Notes: generated from the letters alone by a model not told the origin. A DNA stretch of 64,000 nucleotides from Hydrangea macrophylla (GCA_033977485.1 CM066991.1:53794850-53858849); one strand, 5' to 3'; positions 23,272 to 35,869 are shown, numbered from the stretch's first letter. Numbers and translations are program-made.

Positions 23272-23315
<44 letters not shown>
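22783..23315. other. Intergenic, no gene seen; (GT)n(GA)n microsatellite at the right end
   Basis: The stretch is AT-rich with no conserved ORF. A (GT)n then (GA)n tract spans about 23224-23315. Confidence 0.7.
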
Positions 23316-23318
<3 letters not shown>

Positions 23319-23800
23319 ACACCCCGTATTTTCCTGATATAAATATTCATTTAAAAAAAATTAATGAGACAACATAAATTTTTATGTGTACTGGTTATGT
23401 GCATTTATATTTTTATTATTATTTATTTATATGTGTGTATTTCTTTTAATTATGAATTACTGTGTGAAATTTTATAAAGTTAGGTGGTGGAGTTAAGTTA
23501 TAAAAATTTAAGTTGAACAAGTTATTGAAGAGTTGATTTGTTGATTTTTGAGTAGTGCTTAGAGGTCCGTGAATGTGTTAAATTATGTTTTTAACATTTA
23601 AATTAAGTACTCGGGTCATGTACACCCATTGCACTACTCATTTTAGCACCTTAAAATGTATTTCGGGCCCATATAGAGCCTTTTTGTGGGCCCACAAAAA
23701 GAAAAACAGAATTTCTAGCATTTGTGTATTTGTGTTATAATATATGTGTCATATATATATATATATGTATACATATTATTTAGGTGTCCTAGGGTTTATA

Positions 23801-23831
<31 letters not shown>

Positions 23832-26060
23832 AGAAGAAGAAGAAGAAAATAGAGAATAGATGTGAGAGAGAGAGAGAGGAGAAGAAGAAGAAGAAGAAGA
23901 GAAACCCCAAACTTTTATTTTGCGTAGTCAACATCAATCCTTGGAGCCCTAAATCGGTGAGTTAATCATTTGTTCATTTTGTTTTCGTTACAACTTCTTT
24001 TGTTAATTTAGAATATGTTGAGAAAATCGGAAGAGGATTCATGACATCATGTTGGAGTATGTATATATAGATATATGTATAGATATGCATATTCATTGTT
24101 ATTGGGTTTAAACTTTGAGATTTATTTTGTTGATTTTTCAAATTTATTTAAACGAGCACGGATCTGTTTGAGAGAAAAATTATAAATAATTTGTACGTTG
24201 ATTGTTTTAAGATTCTACTAGCTGGTCCCATGTAAAATGTAATTCTACACACTTTTTGTCTAATGGTGTTTTCCATGATTCTGCACCGTTTGGGCAGAAA
24301 TTAACAATTACAGTAGCAGTGAACAAATGTCTAATTGAATGTTTTACGATATGGAGAATACAATTTCTTATTACATGTTTCATGTATACTAATATTTGAA
24401 TGTTTGGTTGAGGTAATCGTGTCAGAAATAATTGGCTTTATGTTTTGGAAATGTTTATAAAAGGTAAACTAGATACATTGATTAGTATCTTAGTGGTCTT
24501 GTAATTCAATCAGAATATTGTGGAATGATTGTTATAGGTAAATTGGTAAAAATCTTAAAGTGTGAGAAATTGGAACGCATTAAAAAGATGATGTGATTGG
24601 ACTATGATGAGATGGAACTATGTGATAAACGTGAAATTCACAATTATTGAGATAATACGAATGATAAACGATAATTGCAACATAATTCCTTAGTGTTCAC
24701 CACACCCCGTTGTGTGATATATTTTTTGGTAGCTCGACTTACTGAGTGTACCCTATTGCCAATGGCTTCGTGATCAAGCTGACCTAAGCCTTATGCTCGG
24801 CTTAATTTATAGACGTCTAGGCATATTGACCGGCTTTCCCTTGTGTATACCTGGTTTGGTTGATACCCCAACCAAACTGGCACCGGAGTGGATGTTGGTA
24901 GTATGTCCGGGCACACATGAGATATATGTGTGGGTTGTACCATGGAGGGTGGCCAAGTGGTGAACCTAGGGAACACAAAGATAAATTTAATGCTAATAAA
25001 TAATGAAAATGGATTATTTCATAAGATTGATAAGCGTGAAATAATAAATGTGAAGTTTAAGTTAGAATGTGGACGGTTTATGTATGGAATTATTCGCCTG
25101 GTTTGTGATCATTCGATTTACAGGATGGTGGGCCCACTAACTTTTATGCAGGGCTGGCTCACCATAGATATCCGACTGATAAGTATTCGGTTAGTATTAT
25201 TCAGGTTTGGGACCATTGCCATCACATTGAAGAAAACTACTCTTCTGTCCTGAAATGTGTGTGGAACTACTATTCTAACCCGATAGAGATTCTGTGTGAT
25301 GAGGTTGCTTATTTTCTGTGTGACGATAATGTATAATGTGTTTTGGTTAAATTTTCTTTGTAAGTATTTTTAGGAGTCTATGGGACACCGATGTTCCCTA
25401 AGACTCGTTTTATATTTTTTGGTTTATTCATACCAGTATTTTATATACTGACCCGGGTGGGTAATGCATTCGGGGCGTTTCTATATGAAACGTACTCGAA
25501 TGTATGTGCATGTTAGTAATGAAGAAGATTTTCTGTGGAACTTTTGTCTGTGTGAAGTGATTGTTGTGCTGCTTCTTGTCAGAGTTGTATTTATTTTCTT
25601 TTTGTACTTGAGGTTTATTTCTAGTATTGTGGGCCATGTTTGTATAATTGCTATAATGATTTTATATTGGGTATTGGGAGTGTTGTAATTGCTCTGACTA
25701 GAGGTTGTAATAGAGGTTATTCTTTCAAAGCTTTAATTATAAATGAAATTTTTTTTATTATTAATGAGAATTTAGAAATATTTATTCAGCTTCCATATTT
25801 CAATTTAAGTGATTTAGTTGATTTAGCTCTAATCAAATGGATTTGAGAATTTTCGGGACTGTGTGAGTTGTTTATTTTTTTAAATGGAAATTTAGTGGTT
25901 TTATTTTAAAGAGAAATGGAGATTTTATTACAAATATTTTAATCAGATTTTTAAGAATATCTATTTTTCATTAAAAAAATTTAATAGAATAGATTTCGTG
26001 GTGTTCACTCCGATAGTTTGGCAGTCGAGTAATAATCTAGATTTAGTTCTATGCTGATTA
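23316..26060 (+). repeat. LTR-like segment B (GTAACACCCCG type), right end uncertain
   Basis: It opens GTAACACCCCGTATTTTCC. It matches segment A on the other strand through the AAATTAAGTAC and GGGCCCA/GGGCTCA blocks. A TATA run at about 23750 is followed by (GA)n(GAA)n tracts and a CGGTGAGTTAATC donor-like site. The remaining 2 kb has no credible ORF. It may be a long solo LTR or an LTR-derived leader. The right border was not located. Confidence 0.42.
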
Positions 26061-26082
26061 TTCGGCTTTTCAAAAATTAGGG

Positions 26083-26207
26083 TGAGAGAGAGAGAGAGGG
26101 AGAAAGAGAGGCTTCATGGAACCTAGCTATTTCATATTCCTCCACTGACATAGAAAAAGTGTTGAAAGGAGCTTGCATCCATGTTTATGTACACGAGTAC
26201 GTATGTG

Positions 26208-26265
<58 letters not shown>

Positions 26266-26360
26266 TCATGGAACCTATTTCATATTCCTCTACTGACTTA
26301 GAAGAGTGTTGAAAGAAGGTTGCATCCATGTTTATGTACACGAGTTGGTATGTGTATATG
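26083..26360. repeat. Tandem duplication (about 152-bp period) separated by (TA)n(GA)n
   Basis: GCTTCATGGAACC at 26111 and GCGTCATGGAACC at 26263 each start a unit that continues through TTGCATCCATGTTTATGTACACGAGT. Microsatellite (TA)n(GA)n lies between the copies. No gene is seen. Confidence 0.85.
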
Positions 26361-26693
26361 AGTGCATTACATGTGCCCATGCATCCTTTTATGGCATAAT
26401 GGATTCAAATCAACCTGCATACACATAAATATTATAGTGTATTTATCTCTTATTTGTTGAACATGTGAGTATACATCTCATGCTTCTCTTTCAAACAACC
26501 ACCATCAAATCCTTGAGACAACTCTAAAAGTTAGCTGGAACTCCTCGTTCCATGCTCACAAGAACAACATGGATGAGGAACACTTACAAAGCACATATAA
26601 ATTATATATAACAACACTATGACATCAAACTTAGAACCCTAATTCTCATAAACCTAATAAAAAAGACGTCATATATATAGTATCACAACTAAG

Positions 26694-27095
26694 TTACTTT
26701 GGACTCGTAGACAGGGAAGAGCAGTCACAGTAGTACTCGTTCTCGGTCTCCCTTTTGTGGAAGTTACGGTGACAACTACAGGCGGCACAAGTGAAGGCCG
26801 CGATAGTTCCTTCTTCTCCGGAAGCCATGAATTCACAACAACCATCCACAGCATACCCACCGATCTGTGCTGCATGGTTCTTCCTACATTCTTTGTACTT
26901 GACCATCACTTCTTTAGCAACATTAGGTCCATTTGAGAGCTTCTTTACCTCTTCTTTAGGCTTAATTTCGTCAAGATTAGGGTTGTATTTGGTTGCTTTT
27001 TCGTAACGTTGTTCTTCAATGAAGTCGGAGCTTGAACTTCTATCGGATCTTCTGTATAGTTTGTTAGAAATGTGAGCTGAAGAAGTTGTTGTCAT
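26694..27095 (-). CDS. MINI ZINC FINGER-like (ZF-HD zinc finger only) protein
   Basis: The intact 133-codon ORF ends SSLSTSPK and carries the ZF-HD dimerisation zinc finger at residues 64-115. It contains [20 protein letters not shown], then [10 protein letters not shown] and [11 protein letters not shown], with the usual Cys/His ligands (C70, H74, C86, C103, C106, H109, H113 by my count). There is no homeodomain, as in MIF proteins, which bind ZF-HD transcription factors and modulate hormone and developmental responses. The N-terminal 60 residues are longer than in typical MIFs (about 90-100 aa in total). The usual Arg after DGC is Cys here. The single-exon structure fits the family. It is the only likely active host gene in the window. 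Confidence 0.93.
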   Translation of the reverse strand: MTTTSSAHISNKLYRRSDRSSSSDFIEEQRYEKATKYNPNLDEIKPKEEVKKLSNGPNVAKEVMVKYKECRKNHAAQIGGYAVDGCCEFMASGEEGTIAAFTCAACSCHRNFHKRETENEYYCDCSSLSTSPK

Positions 27096-27110
27096 TGGAG
27101 GGGATTGAAG

Positions 27111-27223
<113 letters not shown>

Positions 27224-27247
27224 CATTTCTAGCCTCCTTGCAGTGGC

Positions 27248-27255
27248 TTTATATA
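27248..27255 (-). promoter_or_regulatory. TATA box of the mini zinc finger gene
   Basis: The minus strand reads CATTATATAAAGCC here. With a start about 30 bp downstream, transcription would begin at about 27220, at the edge of the (CT)n tract. Confidence 0.65.
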
Positions 27256-27932
27256 ATGTAGTTAGAATAAAAGGTAGGTAGTTGTTGGTTGCATATAATG
27301 GTTCGTCTATTTATGAATGATATGTATGTTCTCATGTACCACTGCTTTTTTCCTTCTAATTATATCATCTCGTTTTGCTTCACTGAACTGCTCAGGTGGA
27401 TGAAATATTTCTCTAGGACTCAAACATGGGGACCCTTTGTGTTTTTTGCAACACTTAAAATGATAATGAAAAAAAAAAAAAAAAAAAGAGGAGCATGAGA
27501 GAAAAGGAATAGGGTTAATGACCATTTTTAATCCTTTGGGAGGGGTGGAGATGTGGTTCATTAGCATAGTTTTGTATAGACATGCTAACTTGTTGCCAAA
27601 CCGTTGTACCTTTGAAAAACCTTTTGCTTTTGAGAATCATTAATTTTCAAATGGTACAAAATTGCAGCACCGAGTTGTACTATTTTAGCACCGAAGTCAC
27701 TAGTTTGTTGATACATCTTAAGCCACTAGAGTGTACATTCCATAGAATTCAGAAAAAGAGGATTAAAACATATCATAGTAGAAATGAAAAATTTTAAAAA
27801 AAAAACAGAAGCGAAAGTTCCTCTATTGTGATTTGGGAGTCACATAACTTCAAAGCTGGAAAACGACCACTTCGCATATGGACTGTGGATTACACTGGAT
27901 TAGGTTTGCTACAATTTATTTATATGTATCTA
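27256..27932. other. Intergenic; no gene seen
   Basis: AT-rich sequence with a poly(A) tract at about 27471-27488 and only short chance ORFs. Confidence 0.6.
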
Positions 27933-28056
27933 TTTTTTTTTTTTTTGATGTAGTAATCTCGTGTGAGAACATAAATATTAGGGTTGGATTATGTTTGAAC
28001 CCTGGTATATGGTTGGCGTGGAGAGCCTTTTTACCAACTAGGCTAAGTCGTTACTC
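27933..28056 (-). mobile_element. tRNA-derived SINE
   Basis: On the minus strand a tRNA-like head has an A-box-like TAGCCTAGTTGGTAA (28045-28031) and a B-box-like GGTTCAAACATAATCC (28002-27986). About 40 bp further it ends in a poly(A) of about 14 residues (27946-27933). This is the layout of a short Pol III SINE. Target duplications were not clear. Confidence 0.62.
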
Positions 28057-28802
28057 GGATTTGCTATTTTCATTTGAGATAAAAATTGTAAGCCGTATTA
28101 ATTGCCATCAAATAATTAGGATATTTTCTTTTACTATTTGTCTTAAGCTTAGGCGAGATGGGGTACCAAATTTGATAAGTCAATGCAACCCCACTGTGGC
28201 TTCAAGTCATGTTTGATAAAGACTCGAAACTTCAAACAGCGTTTGAACTAGGCAAAGAAAAAGATACTTTACAAAATTCAATTTCTAAAAATCAGGAAGG
28301 GCATTATTATATTGAGAAATAAACTTATTGGTGTTTGAAGATATGGATCAATTTGGCCAAGAGAGATATAATAGGCCTTTTAAACTTTGAGAATGATATA
28401 TATATATATATATATTGATATGGGGAGGTATGAGGTTCAAATACGGAATTTATGCATTTAGAAGGAATTTATAAATGTTAAACTCTTCTATTCCCTTCTC
28501 TCTTCCATTTTACAAATAAGTGAATTTTAATTAACTTCTTTCCTCCTCTCTTCCCTTACCCCTATCATTCCTTCCCCTCTTCCTTCAAATCTTACATGGT
28601 GGTCTACATCTCATGGGTTTTAGTACCATATGATGCTGGTAAGTGAATCCTACTGTCCAACTAATTACTACCTTACCACAAATTCACTAAGACTCTTTCT
28701 ATGGAATTCGTGGGAGAAAAGAAAATAAGAAGGAAAAATAACTCTCTTGTGCTTTCCTTCATGCTCAAATGACAATAAAAAAAACTTTAATATAATTATA
28801 AC

Positions 28803-28974
28803 GAGTAATGCTAGGTACAACTAAACGGGATACCTAAACTGTCCAACTGTTGATGTGGATTCCCAAAATCATTCACTAGTTACCAAACAAGGTTTGAATT
28901 AATTTCAAAACTACCACGACACATCAGCCGGTGTATAGTTTAGGTGTCCCGTTTAGGTGTACCTATCATTACTC
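28803..28974. mobile_element. MITE, Mutator-like (172 bp)
   Basis: Terminal inverted repeats of about 38 bp begin GAGTAATGCTAGGTACAACT at the left and end ...CCTATCATTACTC at the right. They are flanked by AATTATAAC (28794-28802) and AATTATAAT (28975-28983), a 9-bp target duplication with one mismatch. A 9-bp duplication is typical of Mutator-like elements. Confidence 0.85.
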
Positions 28975-29276
28975 AATTATAATATATGATATAGTAAGGA
29001 AAATAATTTACAACATTTAAAATTTTAATTTATTTCTCAACTTATTCACTTTCTTTTCTATTTTTCCCATCTTTTTATTTATCAATTAATTACAGAAAGG
29101 AAACGATTTTCCAATATCGCTCCGTTTGTTTTGACATAAAATATTTTCCGAAAATATTTTACATCAAAACAAACTCACTAAATCCAAGAACCAAGTAAAG
29201 CCTAAGGTTGTATATAAGTTTGTCTCCATATACACTTAACTTCAGATCTGTGCGATGCACGGCCGAACATCATTAA

Positions 29277-30193
29277 CGAGCCGTTTGGTTCATGGATTCT
29301 TAGGGTGGATTTTGATTCCACCCGAAGATTACTAGTAATCTTAAAATATATCTTTGTTTGGTTCATGAAATATTTAATGAATTGTGAGTCCCACTGGATT
29401 TAGAATCCACCCAAAGGTCGAAAATAGGGTGGATTCTAAATCCTAGCTTGGAGGTGGTATTCCTAAGGATTACTGGGGTTTTGATTTACTATTTTCATAA
29501 TACCTAAACTAGCCTTTATTATACTATTAAACAAACAAATAATGTGATCAGAATAAATTTATGATTATAAATATTATTACTTTCTAAAATGTAGAGATTG
29601 GTAGATGAGATTGTTTATGATGATTTCTTATGCTTGAAACATTATATTTGATGTTAGTTTAATGACTGAATTCAAATTTTGGTTGCTAAATGTTAATGAT
29701 TGAAAAGTCAATATAATATTACAATAATTAACTACATATTTGACATACTGTGATTTATACGTTAGACCTATACATGTTTTATGCTTAAAAATATAATATA
29801 TCTTTTGTTATTATTCAAATATATTTTAACTACATGCAATATATAGTTTATACTCACGTTCATGTCTTAATTACTCTACTTATCTCATTTTTTATGTGTC
29901 GTTGATTTTTAGATTCATACCATTATTTTTTTTAATCACCCTCCATTTTTAGAGGGTTGACAATTTAATTTTAACTCATACATTCTTTTAGCTTCAAGGG
30001 TAGCTTAGATATTTAACAATATTTCCGTTTCATTTTCCTTGACCCAACCAAACACTGGATTCTAAATCCAACTAGAATTCTATTGGTGAACCAAACATTC
30101 TGCAGGGATTCAGATTCTTGGTAAAGTGATTACTGGTATTATGATTCCTAGTAATCAGAATCTACCTAAAATAATCTGTGAACCAAACGGCCG
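29277..30193. mobile_element. Non-autonomous PIF/Harbinger-like element (917 bp)
   Basis: The ends CGAGCCGTTTGGTTCATGG and its inverted partner GTGAACCAAACGGCCG are flanked by TAA on both sides (29274-29276, 30194-30196). The imperfect inverted repeats extend about 45 bp with GGATTC/GAATCC-type blocks. The 3-bp TAA duplication points to PIF/Harbinger. The interior is AT-rich with no transposase. Confidence 0.75.
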
Positions 30194-30196
30194 TAA

Positions 30197-31094
30197 AATC
30201 AAATGTATAGATTGGTTAATGACATTTATATTTTAATTCCTTGTACACTTATAATATAAGTATTTTAGTTAATTACTTAATCTTGCGGAAATAGGAGCTG
30301 CAATCACATAATTTATTAAGAAAAAAAGCGCAAGTCACAAAATATGAAAAGGCAATGAAGATAATGAATTTTGTTAATCTTTTAATTATTTAATATTCTA
30401 AATTTTTTAATGTTATGAAACGTGGCACAGCAAGTTATATATATATATATACATATATGTGTGTGTGTGTGTGTACGAAAAAAAAGATGTGTGTAGATGG
30501 GCATGCAGGCCCTTAGTGCCAATGCATGATGATCTTGGAAATTCTTATTTGTCCATTTCTCTTCCAAGGATTCTTGTGAAATAAACTAGAAAGCTGTCCA
30601 TGACGTTGACTGTACGACAGTTCCCGTATAATTGCAACCAACACAAACATGAACAGTGTGCATGTGTAACTCTTCATGGGATGCCATTTAACTTGGCAAT
30701 GGTCACCATCCAAACTTCACACATTCATTTCTGCTACCCACCAAGGGTGAACTTGCCAACAATGAAATTTCAGATCTAGTGTATTGAAATGGATACCCAT
30801 GCAATATGAATGTGCTTATTGTGTCTTTCTAATTGCACGATATATATATATATATACATAAATATGTACATATGTATTTATATGATGGTGTAGGATTCAG
30901 TATTTGTGCTGTTAATATGCTTTACTTGCTTACCCGTCGTCAATAAGCTAGCTAAGCGTTTTGACAATAAAACATCTTATCCCTTCTACAGACCTATTTG
31001 GCATAAAATTAAATTTTAATGATCAGAGAGAACTGATAACCAAAAGATTCCTTTCTTCTCCCTCTCCTCTCTCTCCATATGTACACACACGCAC

Positions 31095-31131
<37 letters not shown>

Positions 31132-31138
31132 AACATGT
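30197..31138. other. Intergenic with (TA)n/(GT)n microsatellites; no gene seen
   Basis: Short microsatellites lie at about 30435-30475, 30841-30858 and 31095-31130. No conserved ORF is present. Confidence 0.6.
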
Positions 31139-31320
31139 ACACTAGAGGTTGCAAAATTGATAAAGAAATTTTAAGTCAATTGAAGGTACTACATGGTATG
31201 ACATGCTAACACGGTGCCTCTAGCCAACGTATCCACTAGAGGTTGCAAAACTAATAGAGAAATATTTAAGTTTAAATATACCACATGGTATGGCATGCTG
31301 CCAGTGGTGCCTTTACCCAA
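31139..31320. repeat. Tandem duplication, period about 92 bp
   Basis: CACTAGAGGTTGCAAAATTG at about 31139 and CACTAGAGGTTGCAAAACTA at about 31232 begin two diverged copies. Both contain ACATGGTATGRCATGCT and GGTGCCT blocks. Confidence 0.85.
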
Positions 31321-31977
31321 TAAAAATGAATTATTTGAGTAACTGTTAGCGGACTCATGCCCTTATATAAAGGGGTCCTATTATTTATGGATCTCATCCA
31401 AATCACTCACACCCATTGACTAAAACATACCACATTAATATGCAGGAGATACCCTCAATCTATCTAAAATTTTATCGAAAGTGTACGTCATCTCATGGAA
31501 GTGAATTAATCCCTAACCCCGTAACAATAGATAATGATCTCCAAATTTTCAGATGGGCTTCAAATTATTAAATGTTTGACTAAATGTCTATAGTTAATTT
31601 ATTAATCTCAGTACTTGTATTAGTTGCATTGTGCTTTTGGATGTTGACTTGTATCATGGGTTCCCTTCCATGGGACCGTTGTAAGGTTTTCAACTCACGA
31701 AGATATCCTCTTTGTAATTTCCACTTTATATTTGTAAACTTTTTTTATTTTTATTTTTTATTTTTTTATTTTGAGATTATAATCAAATTATTGAATATTT
31801 CAGTACAGTTGGCAACCAACTTTTAGCTGTTTTCTAGAAAATAATTTTAGTTTAAAGTTATTACAGAAAATAAATTAAAACTTTGTCGAAAAAGCTGAAC
31901 CGTCACTTTTAAAAATTCCATTGAAATTGATTGTTGTTAAAAAAAAAATCTAGTTTCTGCAACAATACAAAAAGTTA
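31321..31977. other. Intergenic; no gene seen
   Basis: AT-rich, with poly(T) and poly(A) tracts (about 31740-31775 and 31938-31948) and no conserved ORF. Confidence 0.55.
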
Positions 31978-32304
31978 AGGCCTCGCATGGTAACGTTTCC
32001 TGTTTTGAGTTTTCAGTTTTTTAAAAACGAAAACCAGTTTTGGTTTTTTTTTTTTTGAAAAAAAAAACAAAAACTTGTTTGGTAACATTGTTGATTTTTT
32101 TTTTTAAACAAAAAAAAAAAAAAAAAACAAAAACAGGAAACTCAAAACGACTTTTTGGTATTTTCATTTTTTACCCAAAATTTGAAAACGTTTTTTAAAA
32201 ACAAAAAACAAAAACGTTACCAAACGTGTTTTCAATTTTCGTTTTTTAAAAAACAAAAAACAAAAACAGAAAACAGAAAACGACAACGTTACCAAACGAG
32301 CCCT
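31978..32304. mobile_element. hAT-like MITE (327 bp) with long A/T tracts
   Basis: The left end AGGCCTCGCATGGTAACG and the inverted right end CGTTACCAAACGAGCCCT form imperfect terminal inverted repeats of the AGGGCTCGTTTGGTAACG type common in plant hAT MITEs. The interior is a poly(T)...poly(A) inverted repeat that would fold into a hairpin. The target duplication is unclear (AAGTTA/AAGTAA). Confidence 0.68.
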
Positions 32305-32996
32305 AAGTAAACAACTTTATCACAAATATCTTTCAATTAAACTATGTCTTAGTAAAAAATCGCTTATTCTCAAAGCAACTCCAAAGGGGGTCTTAGAAGA
32401 TTTGTTTTTTCTTGACTTTATGGTTGCAGTAAACATGTCAAGATAACTTGTAGGTTCCCGAACTAGTATATATATACATACTTTAATGTCAGATGCAAAA
32501 CAGTCTTATTTGTCAAATTCATTTCGAAAAACAAAATTTTATTTTAAATAACTTGTGCTGAATTTTGTCGAAACAGTTTTTATTTTACATGAGAAAAGAG
32601 AAGTATAAAATTTGGTAAATATTTAAAGTCTGTAATCTAATTCTCATAAAAGATAATTGCGAGCCTAAAATAAGATGAGGTAAGAGGAACTATAGCAACA
32701 GGAGTCTAGGTTTCAGCTACTTGTGCAAGCTAAAAATGGTAGATGTAGCAAATTCATATTAATTAGATCAGTCATCAAAATTTAGTAAAGAGTACAAAAA
32801 TGACATTCCAAGTCCCCAAAGTAGCTGGTACAGATTCATTCCTATGGGTCGTTTTCTCAACCTAACTCTTCCCTTTCTTAATTGCATATACCATAATGCC
32901 TCCGTTTTAGAGCTCCTCTAAAGTAGCTGGCGTTTAATTGCTCATCTACTTCTGGTATACATTTCCTTCCATCGTCCCCACAAACCACGGGCAATA

Positions 32997-33035
<39 letters not shown>

Positions 33036-33581
33036 GAGTTTTCTTTTGTCAATTTTTAGTAATATTTGATACTCCGTCAGGTTCATTTTGTGTGACTATT
33101 AAATGTACATTCATTTTTCAATAATGCCCTACCTAAATTTAAAACATGGAGAAGTAGGAGTACTTGGTAAAATTAAGGAAGTAAAATGGGCAATTTGAAA
33201 GAATTATTTTTAAAGGCAGATAATACATTTAGGCCTGGTTTTGGTAGACATAAATGAACGTTTTGATTGATTTGGTGTAATAAGATAAAGTGTAATGAGC
33301 ATTGCTTTTGGAATGGCTATTGCTACTTAAGCAGGAATACGTATTTCTTGTCAAAATCGAAAGAGTGCCCATTCCATCCCGACATGAATGACTACCATTG
33401 TAAAATATTATAACTGTTTACCTAAATAACATTTTGTAAAATATTAGATTTTGGATTAAACATTATCCTGACAAAAAAAATCATTAGATATTAAATTTAA
33501 TATTTAACTAAAAAACTCAATTATATAATTTATATCTAGTAAATATATTGAATATTTGTAGAGATTTTGAAAATATATTGT
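32305..33581. other. Intergenic; (CT)n microsatellite at about 33000-33030; no gene seen
   Basis: No conserved protein is visible on either strand. Confidence 0.55.
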
Positions 33582-34927
33582 CACGCCCCGGAACAGCAAA
33601 AATAGAAAATATATATATATATATATATTACTTTTTGGGTCCATAGGGAATGACTAGTAAAGTCACTGAATTATCCACACCACATAGCCCAACCAATACT
33701 AAGTAAGGAGAACAGTGACATAAACAACTGAGTATATTACAAACGTACTAATTATTACATCAGAGTTCTAAAAGCAGAAATACTAAAACATTAGGGCAAC
33801 ATATACCCGATTACAAAAAGTAATACAAAGTCTGACAGAAAATAGAAACTAATATCTATCTACTTCAATTGGCGTAGATGTAATCGCCTGTATAGTAGTC
33901 TTGCCTAGCATCTCTCCCCTCGACTCCTTCAGAAAGTAGTCGTCCTCATATTGATCATCACATGTATGATTATAAATAGGGTAGGCTGGATGGGGAATGT
34001 CCAGGCATAAACGTCGTCAACTTACTAAAAGCTGAGTGAATAGAAACTAGCATAGTATCATAGATATAATAATTTTAGCAGTTTGGAAGGACATAAGTAC
34101 AGTTCTACTAATAGTATCTTTCTCTTTATTCAAACCTCCTGTTAGCTGATTCCTCATGTCTTATTACAAGGAATAACACATTTGACTCATCAATGAACAA
34201 ACTAGATTGTCATACTCTTGAATACACCAATGCTCTATCTACCGTGTTTGAGATTACATATCCGCATTCCACCGTGTAAGTCATAGACATGCTCTGTCTA
34301 TCACGTTTGAGGATACATATTCACGGTCCACCACAAGTCATAGACATCTACGTCAGTCCATCCCCCGCCTTATTAGAATATAAAAACAGTCCTTCACATG
34401 TCAGGGATTTAATGTTTTGAGTAAAGACACATCAGTTCTATTACACGACTTAATGACATCTACTAGTAATCTCGGTCCACCGCATTTTAGGACATATTAA
34501 CAGTCCACCATCTCGTAGGACATATGACTGGATTACCAGTTATCTTAGGGCTATTGGTCTGGTCCACCACATTTTAGGACATATTAATAGTTCACCACCT
34601 TTAAGGACATATGATCGACCGACGTCCATTCCCGCAACTTTCCCAGAACTTATCAAACCTACTTAACGTCATACTACTATCGATACATGACAGTCCCATA
34701 TGGTCTGACTACTCTGATTAAAATGAATTGATTATCAAACCCAATTAGGATCAATGCTTACTAACATTTTGAACCTGAATACGGTCTTCACCATATTATC
34801 CCGTTACTGTGTCTCATTGTCTCTTGATTCTACAGCATCGCATATAGAAAGAATGCATTGTTATTTAAATATATAGCTAAGAAGTATGTAATATCAACAA
34901 AAGGAAACAATAACATTCTGTGAGTTT

Positions 34928-35045
34928 CAATCGATTGAGTCATTTTATAACGATTCAGATACAAGTGGTCTTAATCGATTGAAGTCATTTCAATTGATTC
35001 AGGTGAAACTAGTTTCAATCGATTGAAATCTTTTTTAATCGATTG
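34928..35045. repeat. Paired CAATCGATTG palindromes, 44-bp period (cluster 1)
   Basis: CAATCGATTG-like decamers start at 34928, 34947 (degenerate), 34972, 34991, 35016 and 35036. Within pairs the spacing is 19, 19 and 20 bp; pairs repeat every 44 bp. Confidence 0.85.
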
Positions 35046-35230
35046 AGAGTCTTCTTCGCCAGAAAATGGACAGTGACACCCAGAATTTCTAGGGTGCATT
35101 TGGGTCCATTCTTCATGTCCAAAACTCATAAAAACAACACACCTAGCTACTAAGTGAGTTTAGAACTCACCAAAAGATCAAGGATGTGTTTGGTGTGAGC
35201 TTGTGGAGCTTGGTGGCCTTTGAAGGCTTC

Positions 35231-35281
<51 letters not shown>

Positions 35282-35315
35282 CTTCTCTCTATCTCTATCT
35301 ATCTTTCTTCTTCTG

Positions 35316-35354
<39 letters not shown>
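35231..35354. repeat. (CT)n microsatellites
   Basis: Two CT runs (about 35231-35275 and 35322-35354) are separated by CT-rich sequence. Confidence 0.95.
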
Positions 35355-35358
<4 letters not shown>

Positions 35359-35454
35359 TAATATATGTAGGTGTGTGTATATATGTATATATATGAGTGT
35401 ATGAGTGTATATATATCTCGTTCCCTTTCCAAGCCCTTTCTCAGGTCCAAAACA

Positions 35455-35455
<1 letters not shown>

Positions 35456-35535
<80 letters not shown>
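35456..35535. repeat. (CA)40 microsatellite
   Basis: An uninterrupted CA run of about 80 bp. Confidence 0.97.
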
Positions 35536-35537
<2 letters not shown>

Positions 35538-35619
35538 CCTACGAGTTGCTTATATCTAGAGAAAAGGGTACGCAAGTGGCAGTTGCTGCGTGAACTGAGG
35601 AATAAAATCCTAACATTTT

Positions 35620-35851
35620 CAATCGATTGACACGGATTCAATCGATTGACAACATGTGGCATATTTTCAATAAATTGACAAGGGTTCAATTGATTGAACA
35701 GGGATGTAATCATTGCATTTATGTCGACAGAATTTCAATCGATTGTAAAGGGTTCAATCGATTGAAAAGTCACCAAGTCAATCGATGGAAACATTCTCAA
35801 TCGATTGAGAAAGACATAATAGCAATTGATTGGAAACTATTCAATTGATTA
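35620..35851. repeat. Paired CAATCGATTG palindromes (cluster 2, five pairs)
   Basis: Decamers start at 35620/35639, 35668/35687, 35736/35755, 35779/35798 and 35823/35842. Every pair is spaced exactly 19 bp. The last three pairs repeat at 43-44 bp, as in cluster 1. Confidence 0.88.
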
Positions 35852-35869
35852 ATAAAAGAATTACAAGTA

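Larger units (their letters stand above)
33582..35865 (-). repeat. LTR-like segment C (ends GGGGCGTGACA), truncated by the LINE
   Basis: Read on the minus strand, a TATA-rich promoter region (about 35345-35420) is followed by (GA)n tracts, then a GGTGAGTTCTAAACTC donor-like site (about 35170), and the segment ends CCGGGGCGTGACA at 33582. This order matches segments A and B. Internal partial duplications occur at 34231-34350 (about 62 bp) and 34470-34610 (about 90 bp). No protein is encoded. Classification as a Gypsy LTR is inferred. Confidence 0.45.

Noticed and set aside
23744..23965. Arg/Glu/Lys-rich ORF
   Set aside because: It is a translation of (GA)n and (GAA)n repeats.
24930..25846. 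Short plus-strand ORFs in LTR-like segment B
   Set aside because: They lack conserved motifs and overlap each other in different frames.
27986..28045. A functional tRNA gene on the minus strand
   Set aside because: The A and B boxes are present but the cloverleaf is not complete and a poly(A) tail follows, which fits a SINE.
35295..35713. Cys/Val, Thr/His and Glu/Arg-rich ORFs around 35.3-35.7 kb
   Set aside because: They are translations of the (CT)n and (CA)n microsatellites.
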